From the NCBI GenBank assembly GCA_903920695.1, contig CAIXNB010000055.1:1-52665 (forward strand): a stretch of 52,665 nucleotides of DNA, in the 5' to 3' direction. This DNA is from an uncultured beta proteobacterium (lineage in GTDB: Bacteria; Pseudomonadota; Gammaproteobacteria; Burkholderiales; Burkholderiaceae_C). The translations under genes and the position numbers were made by a program. Under the pieces are notes generated by a model that worked only from the letters and a program-made list of their open reading frames with translations, made no database searches and had not been told where the DNA came from. Shown piece by piece: positions 9,200 to 18,345 of this stretch (position 1 is the first letter of the stretch; the number at the start of each line of letters is the position of its first letter).

Positions 9200-11337
9200 A
9201 CAAGCGGAACAATTGGATGGCGAGTCGAATGTGGCAGCGGTTGAGCCTGGCGACGGTGCTGCTGTTGACAGCAGTGCTGGCGCAGGCCCAGAGCGCCATC
9301 GAAGCGGTGTCGGGCTCGCTGCAAAGCGGCACCGAGGTCGTCAAGATCGACTTCACGCAGCCACTGACAGCGCTTCCCGCCGGGTTTTCAGTGCAGTCGC
9401 CGGCAAGAATCGCGCTTGATTTTCCGGGTATCACCAATGCCATGGGGCGCTCCACTGTCGAGGTTAACCAGGGTAATTTGCGCTCGGTCAATGTCGTCCA
9501 GGTTGGCGAACGCACGCGCGTCGTGCTCAATCTCAAACAGGCAGTTCCCTACAAGGCGCAATTGCAGGGCAAGTCCCTGCTGGTCGTACTCGAAGCAGTG
9601 GCCGGCCCTGCCCCGACCGCGACGGTGGCCCCCGTCTTTGCCGAAGGCCGCAGCCGCGACAACCTGCCGCTGAAAGACGTGGATTTCCGCCGCGGTGATG
9701 AGGGTGCGGGTCGCATTGTCGTGGGCTTGCCCAATAACCAGGTTGGCGTCGATATTCGCCAGCAAGGGCAGACCCTGGTCGTCGAGTTCATGAAGTCAAC
9801 GTTGCCCGAGGGCATGCGCCGGCGTCTTGATGTGACCGATTTTGCGACCCCAGTGCAAACCGTGACGACCTTTCAGACCGGAGACCGTGTGCGCATGGTG
9901 ATCGAGCCCAAAGGACAGTGGGTTCATAGCGCTTACCAGAGCGATGAGCAGTTTGTGGTGGAAGTCAAACCCTTGAAGGTCGACCCGTCCAAATTGACGC
10001 AGGGGCCGGGCTACAGCGGGCAAAAACTGTCACTCAATTTCCAGAACATCGAGGTCCGTTCGCTGTTGCAGGTGATTGCTGACTTTACGAATTTCAACAT
10101 CGTTACCTCTGACTCGGTGACGGGTGCCGTTACGCTGCGCTTGCAGGACGTGCCATGGGATCAGGCGCTGGACATCATCCTGCAGGCCAAGGGCCTTGGC
10201 ATGCGTAAGACAGAGAATGTGATCTGGATAGCGCCCAAGGATGAAATCATCGCCAAGGAAAAGCTCGAGCTCGAGTCCAAGGTGGCGGTGCTCAACCTGG
10301 AGCCGGTGCGCACCCAGTCGTTCCAGATGAATTACGCCAAGGCCGAGGACATCGCCAAGCAATTGACCGGCGCCGGTGGCGGTGAGAAGAGTGCCGGACG
10401 CACGCTCAGTCCGCGCGGTAGTGCGACAGCCGATCCGCGCACCAATCAGCTTTTCGTTACCGACGTGCCGTCCCGGCTCGAGCAGGTTCTGCAACTGCTG
10501 CAAAAGCTCGATGTTGCCGTGCGCCAAGTGATGATCGAGGTGCGCATCATCGAAGCAGGGGACTCGTTTGGGAAATCGCTGGGGGTCAAATTCGGCGCCA
10601 CCGATCTGCGCGCGGCGCAGGGTGGTACCGGTGGCTATCAGATTGGCAGCACCGGCAACAGCGTTGTCGTGGGCAATAGCTACAGCGATGCCGTGGCCGC
10701 TAGCGGCGCCGGTGGCAGTGTCAATACCAGCGGCAGCTTTGTCAATCTGCCGGCGATCGCTCCGATTGGCGCTACTGGTGTCCCCGCCACTTTTGCACTA
10801 TCGATTTTCAGCAACCTGTCGAACCGATTCCTGAATCTCGAAATCTCGGCGCTGGAAGCCGACGACAAGGGGCGCGTCGTGTCCAGTCCGCGCGTCGTTA
10901 CGGCCGATGGCAAGAAGGCCTTGATCAAGCAGGGCGACCAGATTCCGTACCAGACCTGCGACAAGAACGGCAGTTGCACCACGACCTTCAAGGACGCCAA
11001 CCTGCGCTTGGAAGTCACGCCGCAGATCACACCCGAGGGCGCCGTCATCATGGACCTGGATGTCAGCAAGGACACCAAGGGTGTCGATACTGCTGCCGGC
11101 CCCGTCATCAGTGGCAAGAACGTGACGACCCAGGTGCTGGTGGAAAACGGTGGCACGGTCGTTATTGGTGGAATTTTCGAGCAGACCGAGTCGACCAACG
11201 AGACCGGTGTGCCTTGGTTGCGCGGTCTGCCGGTTCTGGGTAACCTGTTCCAGTCCAAGAGTCGCTCTGACAAGAAGACGGAACTGCTAGTGTTCGTGAC
11301 GCCACGGATCATCACGGAAAAAACGGGGACTCGTTGA
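9196..11337 (+). CDS. pilQ: Type IV pilus secretin PilQ
   Basis: A 713-residue outer-membrane secretin that forms the gated pore for the pilus. In order: a signal peptide (cleavage near residue 32, AQA), two AMIN-type beta domains that bind peptidoglycan (about 40-130 and 160-265), an STN/N0 domain (NFQNIEVRSLLQVIADFTNF), a KH-like N1 domain (about 360-440) and the secretin barrel with VSSPRVVTADGKKALI and VPWLRGLPVLGNLF. A Gly/Ser-rich insert (about residues 475-515) and a close cysteine pair (TCDKNGSCTT) sit in the secretin domain. It closes the uninterrupted pilMNOPQ run; a Big-1-like lipoprotein gene follows after 29 bases. Confidence 0.95.
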   Translation: MNKRNNWMASRMWQRLSLATVLLLTAVLAQAQSAIEAVSGSLQSGTEVVKIDFTQPLTALPAGFSVQSPARIALDFPGITNAMGRSTVEVNQGNLRSVNVVQVGERTRVVLNLKQAVPYKAQLQGKSLLVVLEAVAGPAPTATVAPVFAEGRSRDNLPLKDVDFRRGDEGAGRIVVGLPNNQVGVDIRQQGQTLVVEFMKSTLPEGMRRRLDVTDFATPVQTVTTFQTGDRVRMVIEPKGQWVHSAYQSDEQFVVEVKPLKVDPSKLTQGPGYSGQKLSLNFQNIEVRSLLQVIADFTNFNIVTSDSVTGAVTLRLQDVPWDQALDIILQAKGLGMRKTENVIWIAPKDEIIAKEKLELESKVAVLNLEPVRTQSFQMNYAKAEDIAKQLTGAGGGEKSAGRTLSPRGSATADPRTNQLFVTDVPSRLEQVLQLLQKLDVAVRQVMIEVRIIEAGDSFGKSLGVKFGATDLRAAQGGTGGYQIGSTGNSVVVGNSYSDAVAASGAGGSVNTSGSFVNLPAIAPIGATGVPATFALSIFSNLSNRFLNLEISALEADDKGRVVSSPRVVTADGKKALIKQGDQIPYQTCDKNGSCTTTFKDANLRLEVTPQITPEGAVIMDLDVSKDTKGVDTAAGPVISGKNVTTQVLVENGGTVVIGGIFEQTESTNETGVPWLRGLPVLGNLFQSKSRSDKKTELLVFVTPRIITEKTGTR

Positions 11338-11366
11338 TTCGTCAACCAATCTAAGGAAGAAACAAT

Positions 11367-13868
11367 ATGACTTTTTTGAAATGCATTTTTGCGCTGTTTG
11401 CCCTGTCCGTGCTGGCGGCCTGTGGCGGCGGTGGCGGTAGTGAGGGGACATCGACCGGTGGCGGCTCCACGGTGGCCTGCACGGCCCCACTGGTTTTGCA
11501 AAATGGTGTGTGCGTTAGCGCAACGGCGATACCTGTCGCAAGTTTACTGAGTGCGCAGTTGACGGACGCAAACACGGGCGCGGCAGTGTCCTCGGTTGCG
11601 GCCACAGCTGCAACCGATATTGTTGCCGTGGTGACCACAACAGACGGTAAACCAGCCCCGGGCCTTCTGGTATCGGTGGACAGCAGCGCTTCGACTCTTC
11701 TGACCTTCCCCACGGGAACCAGCGCGACAACCGACGTCAACGGAATCGCTCGGATCCGGGTTGGGCGTGCAAATCAGTATGAATTTGGCACAGTGACGCT
11801 AGCTTTGACCTCCATGTCCTCGGCGTTGTATGCGTCTGCAACGTCATCGCTGGTATCCCGCGTTGATCCACCGCCGTTGCAGCTTGAACTGCGCGACGCC
11901 GCCAATACCGTTACCAATACCATCGGCTCGTCCGGCCTGACAACGCTCAAAGCCAACCTGAAGTTTGCCGATGGAACGCCGGTAGCCAATAAGCGGGTTG
12001 ACATCACAGGCGACTTGACCAAGGTCTCCTTCCCTGAGGGTAGCTCTCAACTTACCGATGCAACGGGCGCTGCTACTATCAAGGTATCAAGGGCCTCGGC
12101 CACGGTGGGCGGTGCGGGAACCTTGACTGCTGCTGCAACGATCTCAGGCGCAAGTGCAGCGGGTGCACTGGTTACCACTGTCGTGACCGGTACGGTTGAT
12201 TACTCGATCGGTGCGGTGGTCGGGGCGACCACGCTGGCGCTTGACAGTTTGGATGTGGGTACAAGCAGTCTGGCGGCCTACGGTACGCGGCAAATCTCGG
12301 TGCGCGCGATGCTTGGAAGCAGCGTGGCGCCATCGGTGCAGGTCAGCTTTTCTTCGAACTGTGGTCAGATCTCGCCGGCAGTTGCTCCAACCAACGCTAA
12401 TGGCATCGCCACCGCCAGTTTCACCGCGACCGATGCTGCCGGAACAACCGTCAGCACACTGGGTTGTGGCGGCAAGGCGGTTGATATTTCTGTGAGTGCC
12501 GTCGGCACCAGCGCGTTAAGCAAGTCAATCAGCGTGCTGGCGGCCCCGGCGACGAATTTGAGCTTTGTTGTTCCGACGGATCCAAGCAAGTCGCGCATCT
12601 ACCTGGTCAACTCGGGCGGCGCCACGCAAACAGTCGTTCAGTTTCTCTTGCTCAATGCGCGCGGTGAGGCCTTGCCGGGGCAGGATTTGCTGGTTACGCT
12701 CAAAACCTTGAATGGCGGCATACCCAAGGCCACGTTCGCTACCGTGGGCAATACCGTGCCGGTAACGCTTACGACCGATTCCCTTGGCAAGATTTTGGTT
12801 CCGGTGTTCTCCGGCACCGTTCCCACCAACGTTCTGGTCAATGCTGCCCTGGCGTCCAACACATCGATTCAAACGGATTCGGCGGTGGTGGTCATTGCCT
12901 CGGGGCGGCCGGCCCAGTCACGGGTGAGTCTGGTTCCGGCCAAGCATGCCATTCGAGGTTTCAATTTTGATGGTGAAACGACGACGGTAACGATGTCGCT
13001 GGCTGATCGGCAAGGCAACCCTGTTCCGGATGGCACAGCGGTCAACTTTGTTTCGGAGGCTGGGGTCATGATTCCGCCCACCTGTGTCACTGGTGCCGTA
13101 CCCGGCGATTCTCAGTGCACAGTGACGATTCGTACGCAAAATCCACGCAATCCGGCGCGACACGGGTATGTCTCGATACTGGCCTACGCCGCCGGCGAAG
13201 AAGACTTTACGGATGCAAATTTCAACAATGCGTATGACGCGGCAGAGTCATTCACTGACCTTGGAACGGCTTACCGCGACGATCTTGCCATCAGAACTGT
13301 GGCGCCCGGCACTTTCAAGCTCAACCTGGATGGATCGGCATCGACCGTCAAGAGTTGGGACGGTACGATGTACGTGCATCAACTGGGTGAGTTCGCCGTA
13401 CCGCGTGCCGCCGAAGCCGGTGGAACAACACCACAGCCGAATCAAGGTGATGGGGTATGGGATGCGGCCGATGTTCGCGGGCAGGTGGTGATTGTTTTTT
13501 CGACCGATGACCTACGCATCAACAACCCAGTGTGGGTGGGTGCTGTCGATCCGCAGTGGAATAATGGATTTGTGGCAACCGGGCTGACGGTCACCATTCA
13601 GGATTTGAACGGAAGAAGCGTTCCAACCGGAAGCAGCATTGCCGTGGCGGTTGCAGACAATTCGCCCAAGTTGCCAACGGACGGTGGTGTGCCCACAGCG
13701 ACAATAGGGTCTTGTTCGCTGGTCAGCCAGTCGCACACCGCCGTGCCCGATTCACTCGAACCCTTGACGTTGACGTTGAGTTTAAAGCAGTGCGTAAGCG
13801 GAGATCAGGTCGTTATTACCGTTACCTCCCCTGCAGGCGCGCAGACCTATGCATTCTCAGCGCCGTGA
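11367..13868 (+). CDS. Large Big-1-like (bacterial Ig-like) lipoprotein
   Basis: An 833-residue protein with a lipoprotein signal (LAAC, Cys19) followed by a Gly/Ser-rich linker, so it is probably outer-membrane anchored. The body looks like a chain of about five Ig-like beta-sandwich repeats of roughly 100 residues. Four carry the Big-1 style signature: TDVNGIARI, TDATGAATI, TNANGIATA and TTDSLGKIL. Around residues 610-640 lies an Asp/Asn-rich stretch (DFTDANFNNAYDAAESF) that resembles the EF-hand-like calcium loops seen in such proteins, with a second hint at GDGVWDAADV. Paired cysteines may form disulfides. A ribosome site (AAGGAAGAA) precedes the ATG. It sits between pilQ and aroK, which are usually adjacent, in the same direction and with short spacers, so it is probably co-expressed with the pilus genes. 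Its function is not known to me; an adhesin or pilus-associated surface protein is only a guess. Confidence 0.8.
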   Translation: MTFLKCIFALFALSVLAACGGGGGSEGTSTGGGSTVACTAPLVLQNGVCVSATAIPVASLLSAQLTDANTGAAVSSVAATAATDIVAVVTTTDGKPAPGLLVSVDSSASTLLTFPTGTSATTDVNGIARIRVGRANQYEFGTVTLALTSMSSALYASATSSLVSRVDPPPLQLELRDAANTVTNTIGSSGLTTLKANLKFADGTPVANKRVDITGDLTKVSFPEGSSQLTDATGAATIKVSRASATVGGAGTLTAAATISGASAAGALVTTVVTGTVDYSIGAVVGATTLALDSLDVGTSSLAAYGTRQISVRAMLGSSVAPSVQVSFSSNCGQISPAVAPTNANGIATASFTATDAAGTTVSTLGCGGKAVDISVSAVGTSALSKSISVLAAPATNLSFVVPTDPSKSRIYLVNSGGATQTVVQFLLLNARGEALPGQDLLVTLKTLNGGIPKATFATVGNTVPVTLTTDSLGKILVPVFSGTVPTNVLVNAALASNTSIQTDSAVVVIASGRPAQSRVSLVPAKHAIRGFNFDGETTTVTMSLADRQGNPVPDGTAVNFVSEAGVMIPPTCVTGAVPGDSQCTVTIRTQNPRNPARHGYVSILAYAAGEEDFTDANFNNAYDAAESFTDLGTAYRDDLAIRTVAPGTFKLNLDGSASTVKSWDGTMYVHQLGEFAVPRAAEAGGTTPQPNQGDGVWDAADVRGQVVIVFSTDDLRINNPVWVGAVDPQWNNGFVATGLTVTIQDLNGRSVPTGSSIAVAVADNSPKLPTDGGVPTATIGSCSLVSQSHTAVPDSLEPLTLTLSLKQCVSGDQVVITVTSPAGAQTYAFSAP

Positions 13869-13893
13869 TAATCAACGAGATGGGTGTTAAGCA

Positions 13894-14415
13894 TTGATAT
13901 CCCTCATTGGCCTGCCCGGCTCAGGCAAATCCACGGTGGGGCGCCAACTCGCGCGGCGACTGCAACTGCCCTATGTTGACTCGGATCAGGTGATTGAGCG
14001 GCAACTGGGCTGCTCGATTCGCGAGTATTTCGAGCGCGAGGGTGAAGCGCGTTTTCGCGATGTCGAGGAAGCGGTGCTTGACGAACTCACACAGACGCAT
14101 ACGGGGGTGTTGTCAACCGGCGGTGGCGCCGTTCTGCGCTCCGTCAACCGCGAGCATTTGCGCGCGCGCTGCCAGGTTGTCTACCTTAACTCATCGCCCG
14201 ACGAACTGTTTCGACGTCTGCGCCACGATGTCAACCGACCCTTGCTGCAGGTGGCTGATCCCCTGAGCCGCTTGCGTGACCTGCACGCGGTGCGCGACCC
14301 GCTGTACCGCGAGACTGCGCACTTCATCATGGAGACCGGCCGGCCCTCGGTTGCCACTCTGGTTGGCATGATTGTGGCGCAACTCGAACGGGCGGGGCTG
14401 TTGCCTCTAAACTAG
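13894..14415 (+). CDS. aroK: Shikimate kinase
   Basis: A 173-residue P-loop kinase that phosphorylates shikimate to shikimate-3-phosphate. Walker A is GLPGSGKST (Lys12). The shikimate-binding Asp and Arg appear in VDSDQVIE and ARFRDVEE, the GGG loop in [10 protein letters not shown] and the lid arginine in DVNRPLL. The start is TTG; no in-frame ATG or GTG lies just upstream, and a GAGATGGG site is about ten bases before it. aroB follows five bases after the stop. Confidence 0.95.
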   Translation: MISLIGLPGSGKSTVGRQLARRLQLPYVDSDQVIERQLGCSIREYFEREGEARFRDVEEAVLDELTQTHTGVLSTGGGAVLRSVNREHLRARCQVVYLNSSPDELFRRLRHDVNRPLLQVADPLSRLRDLHAVRDPLYRETAHFIMETGRPSVATLVGMIVAQLERAGLLPLN

Positions 14416-14420
14416 GGGCA

Positions 14421-15524
14421 ATGAATGCCCAGACCGTATCTATTGAACTAAAGGAACGCAGTTACCCGATCAGCATCGGGGCTGCGCTTTTTGACGATCC
14501 GTTGAGTTATGCCGCGTTGGCGCCCGCCAGCAGCGCACTGATCGTCAGCAACACCACAGTGGCGCCCCTGTATGCCGATCGCCTGGCAAAAGCCCTGCAG
14601 GGCAGGTACGCCCGCATTCACCAGGTCATCCTGCCCGACGGCGAGGAATTCAAGACATGGGAAACAGTGAACCTGATTTTTGATGCCTTGCTGCAACACG
14701 GCTGTGATCGCAAGACGGTGCTGTTTGCCCTCGGTGGCGGTGTTGTCGGCGACATGACCGGCTTTGCCGCTGCCAGCTACATGCGCGGCGTGCCCTTTGT
14801 GCAGATTCCGACCACGCTGCTGGCCCAGGTTGATTCCTCGGTCGGCGGCAAGACCGGCATCAACCATCCGCTGGGCAAGAACATGATTGGCGCGTTTTAT
14901 CAGCCGCTTCAGGTCGTGTGCGATCTGGATACGCTCAAGACCTTGCCGGCGCGTGAACTCAGCGCTGGCCTGGCCGAAGTGATCAAGTACGGGCCGATTG
15001 CCGACATGACTTTTTTCGATTGGATTGAAGTCAATCTGGATGCCCTGCTGGCGCGCGACCCTGCGGCGCTGGCGCACGCGGTCCGGCGCTGCTGTGAAAT
15101 CAAGGCCCACGTCGTGGCGCAAGACGAGCGTGAATCGGGTCTGCGTGCCATCCTCAACTTTGGGCACACTTTTGGCCATGCGATCGAGGCCGGTCTGGGT
15201 TACGGTCAGTGGCTGCACGGCGAGGCTGTGGGCTGCGGCATGGTGATGGCGGCCTGCTTGTCAGAGCGGCTGGGCTTGGTCAATGCGGCTCTGGTACAGC
15301 GACTAAAGGCCTTGATTCAAAAAGCCGGCTTGCCCGTGATCGCGCCGCAACTCTCTCCTACTGACAACGCCGGGCGGTACCTGGAACTGATGCGACTCGA
15401 CAAGAAAGCGCTGGGCGGTGATATCCGCTTTGTTGTGATCGACGGTCCGGCGCGCGCCAGCATGCGCGGTGCACCGGATGCGCTGGTGCGCGAGGTGATC
15501 GATGCTTGCTGCCTACGCCTGTGA
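14421..15524 (+). CDS. aroB: 3-dehydroquinate synthase
   Basis: A 367-residue NAD- and metal-dependent enzyme that converts DAHP to 3-dehydroquinate, early in aromatic amino-acid synthesis. Visible family features are the NAD site [16 protein letters not shown], the segment [19 protein letters not shown] and the metal-binding [12 protein letters not shown]. An AGGGGCA ribosome site overlaps the aroK stop, so the two are likely co-translated. The 3' end overlaps dgt by 23 bases. Confidence 0.97.
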   Translation: MNAQTVSIELKERSYPISIGAALFDDPLSYAALAPASSALIVSNTTVAPLYADRLAKALQGRYARIHQVILPDGEEFKTWETVNLIFDALLQHGCDRKTVLFALGGGVVGDMTGFAAASYMRGVPFVQIPTTLLAQVDSSVGGKTGINHPLGKNMIGAFYQPLQVVCDLDTLKTLPARELSAGLAEVIKYGPIADMTFFDWIEVNLDALLARDPAALAHAVRRCCEIKAHVVAQDERESGLRAILNFGHTFGHAIEAGLGYGQWLHGEAVGCGMVMAACLSERLGLVNAALVQRLKALIQKAGLPVIAPQLSPTDNAGRYLELMRLDKKALGGDIRFVVIDGPARASMRGAPDALVREVIDACCLRL

Positions 15525-16695
15525 TCCGGCGCGCTCGCGCGGGCGGCGCTTTGCGCAGCCACCAGCGCCGACGCGCACCGAGTATCAGCGTGACCGTGAC
15601 CGCATCGTGCACAGCAGCGCGTTTCGGCGCCTGGTCTACAAGACCCAGGTTTTCCTGAACCACGAAGGCGATTTGTTTCGCACCCGTTTGACGCACTCGC
15701 TGGAAGTGGCGCAATTGGGCCGTTCCATTGCGCGTTCGTTGGCGCTTAACGAAGACCTGGTCGAGGCCATTGCGCTGGCACATGACCTGGGGCATACGCC
15801 CTTCGGGCACGCCGGGCAGGATGCGCTCAATGAATGCATGGCCGCCTTCGGTGGCTTTGAGCACAACCTGCAGAGCTTGCGTGTCGTCGACCGTCTCGAG
15901 GAGCGCTACCCCCAGTTCGACGGGCTGAACCTGAGCTTTGAGACGCGTGAAGGCATTCTCAAGCATTGCTCGCGCGCCCATGCCCAGCAACTCGAACGCG
16001 GTGAGCCCGGTGGCGTTGGGCAGCGTTTTCTGGCGCAGACCCAGCCCAGTCTGGAGGCGCAGCTGTGCAATCTGGCCGACGAGATCGCCTACAACGCGCA
16101 CGACATCGACGACGGTGTGCGCTCCGGGCTGATCACCCTGGCGCAGCTCGAGGAGGTCGCCCTGTTCGAGGATTACAGGCGCGAGGTGGTGGCCGAATAC
16201 CCGCAGCTACAGACGCAGACACAGGATCGGCGTCTGCTTTATGAGACCATCCGGCGCATGCTCAGCGCGCAGGTATACGACGTGATAGAGGCCACCCGCG
16301 CTGCCCTGCAAGGGGCGGCGCCGCACAGTGCTGATGAAGTGCGTCAGCATCCGCCTTTGCTGCAGTTCGGCTCCGACATGCGCGCTAAGTCGCAGCAGCT
16401 CAAGCAGTTTTTGCTGCACCAGCTTTACCGCCATCCCCGGGTGCTTGAAACGACGGGGCGGGCCAAGCAGATGGTGCGTTTTCTTTTCGACGTCTATCTG
16501 GCCCAGCCCCAGGAGATGCAGGCTCGGTTTCTGGGGCGCTCGGACGCCGCACGCGGCGCCCCGGACCCGCAGCGTGCTGCGGCGCGTGTTGTGGCCGACT
16601 ACATTGCCGGTATGACGGATCGCTTTGCCGGGCGCGAGCACGAGCGCTTGAGCAAACTCAAGCTAGTACTCCGACATAGAAATATCGAAACATGA
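15502..16695 (+). CDS. dgt: Deoxyguanosinetriphosphate triphosphohydrolase-like protein
   Basis: A 397-residue HD-domain hydrolase of the Dgt/SAMHD1 type, which splits dNTPs to deoxynucleoside and triphosphate. The metal site is visible as [10 protein letters not shown] (His65), [11 protein letters not shown] (His94-Asp95, His98) and the later [12 protein letters not shown]. The start at 15502 lies within the end of aroB. The last ten codons and the stop (16663-16695) coincide exactly with the left terminal repeat of a miniature inverted-repeat element, so the C-terminus [10 protein letters not shown] is encoded by that element; the usual end of the protein may differ. Confidence 0.92.
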   Translation: MLAAYACDPARSRGRRFAQPPAPTRTEYQRDRDRIVHSSAFRRLVYKTQVFLNHEGDLFRTRLTHSLEVAQLGRSIARSLALNEDLVEAIALAHDLGHTPFGHAGQDALNECMAAFGGFEHNLQSLRVVDRLEERYPQFDGLNLSFETREGILKHCSRAHAQQLERGEPGGVGQRFLAQTQPSLEAQLCNLADEIAYNAHDIDDGVRSGLITLAQLEEVALFEDYRREVVAEYPQLQTQTQDRRLLYETIRRMLSAQVYDVIEATRAALQGAAPHSADEVRQHPPLLQFGSDMRAKSQQLKQFLLHQLYRHPRVLETTGRAKQMVRFLFDVYLAQPQEMQARFLGRSDAARGAPDPQRAAARVVADYIAGMTDRFAGREHERLSKLKLVLRHRNIET

Positions 16696-16829
16696 AAGCG
16701 CGCCTTCGCACCCATGCCGTCGTTGCAAATCCTCGCCATAGCGAGCGCTATGTCTGCGGTTTTCGCCCAGGCCTGAGCGCGAATTCATCACTTTTATCTT
16801 GTTCCGATACCTCTGTGTCGGAGTACCAG
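16663..16829. mobile_element. Miniature inverted-repeat element, non-coding
   Basis: The 30 bases at 16663-16692 match the reverse complement of 16800-16829 at 25 of 30 positions; the shared outer core is GGTACTCCGACA-like (GTACTCCGACA on each arm). The 167-bp unit encodes no protein of its own and has an internal perfect palindrome, CATAGCG-AG-CGCTATG, at 16737-16752. I could not find a clear target-site duplication. Size and structure fit a MITE or similar non-autonomous element. It ends the dgt frame on the left and provides most of the leader of the DUF1415 gene on the right. No transposase with matching ends is visible in the window. Confidence 0.65.
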
Positions 16830-16871
16830 TGCCGCCGCATCCGGCAGGCTTCATTTGGGAAGGAAAGGATC

Positions 16872-17429
16872 ATGGATCAGAACCAGCAAGTAGCCATTGA
16901 CGACACGCGCCGCTGGCTTGAGCGCGCCGTGATTGGCCTGAACCTGTGCCCGTTTGCCAAGAGTGTGCACGTCAAGGGGCAGGTTCACTACGCCGTCAGC
17001 GCCGCCCGCAGCGCGCAGGAGCTGCTCGACGATCTGGTGCTGGAACTTAAGGCGATGCTGGCAGAAGATGCTTCGGTGCGCGACACCACGCTGCTGATCG
17101 CACCCGACTGCCTGGCCGACTTTCTCGACTTCAACGATTTTCTGGAGCAGGCCGACCAGGCGCTAGCCGATCTGGACCTCGACGGCGTACTGCAGATTGC
17201 CGCTTTGCATCCATTGTTCCAGTTCGCTGGTACCGACATTGACGACATCACCAATTTCACCAACCGTTCGCCCTACCCGACGCTGCACCTGCTGCGTGAG
17301 GAGAGTGTGGACCGCGCGGTGGCGGCCTTCCCGGATGCCGAATCCATTTTCGAAAAGAATATGCAGACTCTGGAGGCGCTTGGTCCCGAAGGCTGGGCGG
17401 CACTCGGGGTTGGGCGTTCACAGACATGA
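16872..17429 (+). CDS. DUF1415 family protein
   Basis: A 185-residue cytoplasmic protein of unknown function that I match to the DUF1415 family. The signature is an N-terminal ERAVIGLNLCPFAK segment with a single cysteine, followed by an acidic helical middle and HPLFQFAGTDIDDITN then RSPYPTLHLLRE. The ATG at 16872 is preceded by AAGGAAAGGA; a longer reading frame would run back through the inverted-repeat element and is rejected. It overlaps the next gene, a methyltransferase, by four bases (ATGA), which suggests a shared role that is not known. Confidence 0.8.
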   Translation: MDQNQQVAIDDTRRWLERAVIGLNLCPFAKSVHVKGQVHYAVSAARSAQELLDDLVLELKAMLAEDASVRDTTLLIAPDCLADFLDFNDFLEQADQALADLDLDGVLQIAALHPLFQFAGTDIDDITNFTNRSPYPTLHLLREESVDRAVAAFPDAESIFEKNMQTLEALGPEGWAALGVGRSQT

Positions 17430-18340
17430 AGAACAAGAAAACGCAATCCGCTGCCGGTAAAAGTGCGCGCGCCAAGATGCCGGAAACTGGCGTGCTGGCG
17501 CCGGAAATTCGACCGGGCCAGTCGATTGAACTGCTCAAGGAACTGCATATCCTGACGCCCGACGGCAAGCTCAACCAGGATTCGCGACGCAAGCTCAAGC
17601 AGGTCTATCACCTGTTCCAGTTCATTGAGAAGATGCTGCTGGAATTGCCAGTGCAGCCTGGCGCCGGCATCACGCTGGCCGACCACGGTGCCGGCAAATC
17701 CTATCTCGGGTTCATCCTCTACGACCTGTTTTTCAAGGCGCAGTCATGCGGACATATCTATGGCATCGAGACCCGCGTCGAGCTGGTTCAAAAATCGCGC
17801 GAGCTGGCGGCCCGGCTCGGTTTTGAGCGCATGTCGTTCTTGAATCTGACGGTGGCCGAGTCCGCTGGTGCCGATGAGATGCCCGAGCACATCGATGTCG
17901 TGACTGCGCTGCACGCCTGCGACACCGCCACCGACGATGCGATCGCCTTCGGCCTGCACAAGCACGCGAAACTGATGGTGTTGGTGCCCTGCTGCCAGGC
18001 CGAAGTGGCACGGCGCCTGAGTGAACACAAGGCCTTGTCCCTGGCGCGCACGCCTTTGGCCGAACTCTGGCGCCACCCTCTGCACACGCGCGAGATCGGC
18101 AGCCAGATCACCAACGTTCTGCGTTGCCTGTACCTGGAGGCTTCAGGCTACCAGGTTACTGTGACCGAGCTCGTGGGCTGGGAGCACAGCATGAAGAACG
18201 AACTCATCATGGCCCGCTATACCGGGCAAAAAAAGCGCGGCGCGGCCGAGCGCCTGCGCGCCCTGTTGCAGGAGTTCGGCCTGAGTGCAATGTTGGAGAC
18301 GCGTTTCCGACTGGTCGAGCCGGCACTCGAAACGAGGTGA
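17426..18340 (+). CDS. Predicted SAM-dependent methyltransferase
   Basis: A 304-residue protein with a class I methyltransferase core in its middle: TLADHGAGKSYLGFILYD is motif I (here DHGAGKS), IYGIETR gives the acidic residue of motif II, and VTALHACDTATD resembles motif IV. A cysteine pair follows in VLVPCCQAE. The pattern (HACDTATD, PCC) resembles the METTL25/GSTCD-like 'methyltransferase domain' group, some of which act on RNA; the substrate here is unknown. The N-terminus is basic. It is translationally coupled to the DUF1415 gene before it, and the RAYT start follows five bases after its stop. Confidence 0.75.
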   Translation: MKNKKTQSAAGKSARAKMPETGVLAPEIRPGQSIELLKELHILTPDGKLNQDSRRKLKQVYHLFQFIEKMLLELPVQPGAGITLADHGAGKSYLGFILYDLFFKAQSCGHIYGIETRVELVQKSRELAARLGFERMSFLNLTVAESAGADEMPEHIDVVTALHACDTATDDAIAFGLHKHAKLMVLVPCCQAEVARRLSEHKALSLARTPLAELWRHPLHTREIGSQITNVLRCLYLEASGYQVTVTELVGWEHSMKNELIMARYTGQKKRGAAERLRALLQEFGLSAMLETRFRLVEPALETR

Positions 18341-18345
18341 ATTCG

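Noticed and set aside
13880-13897. Five-codon leader ORF (ATG GGT GTT AAG CAT TGA) overlapping the aroK TTG start
   Set aside because: It would allow coupled translation, but it is too short to distinguish from chance and contains no attenuator-like codon run.
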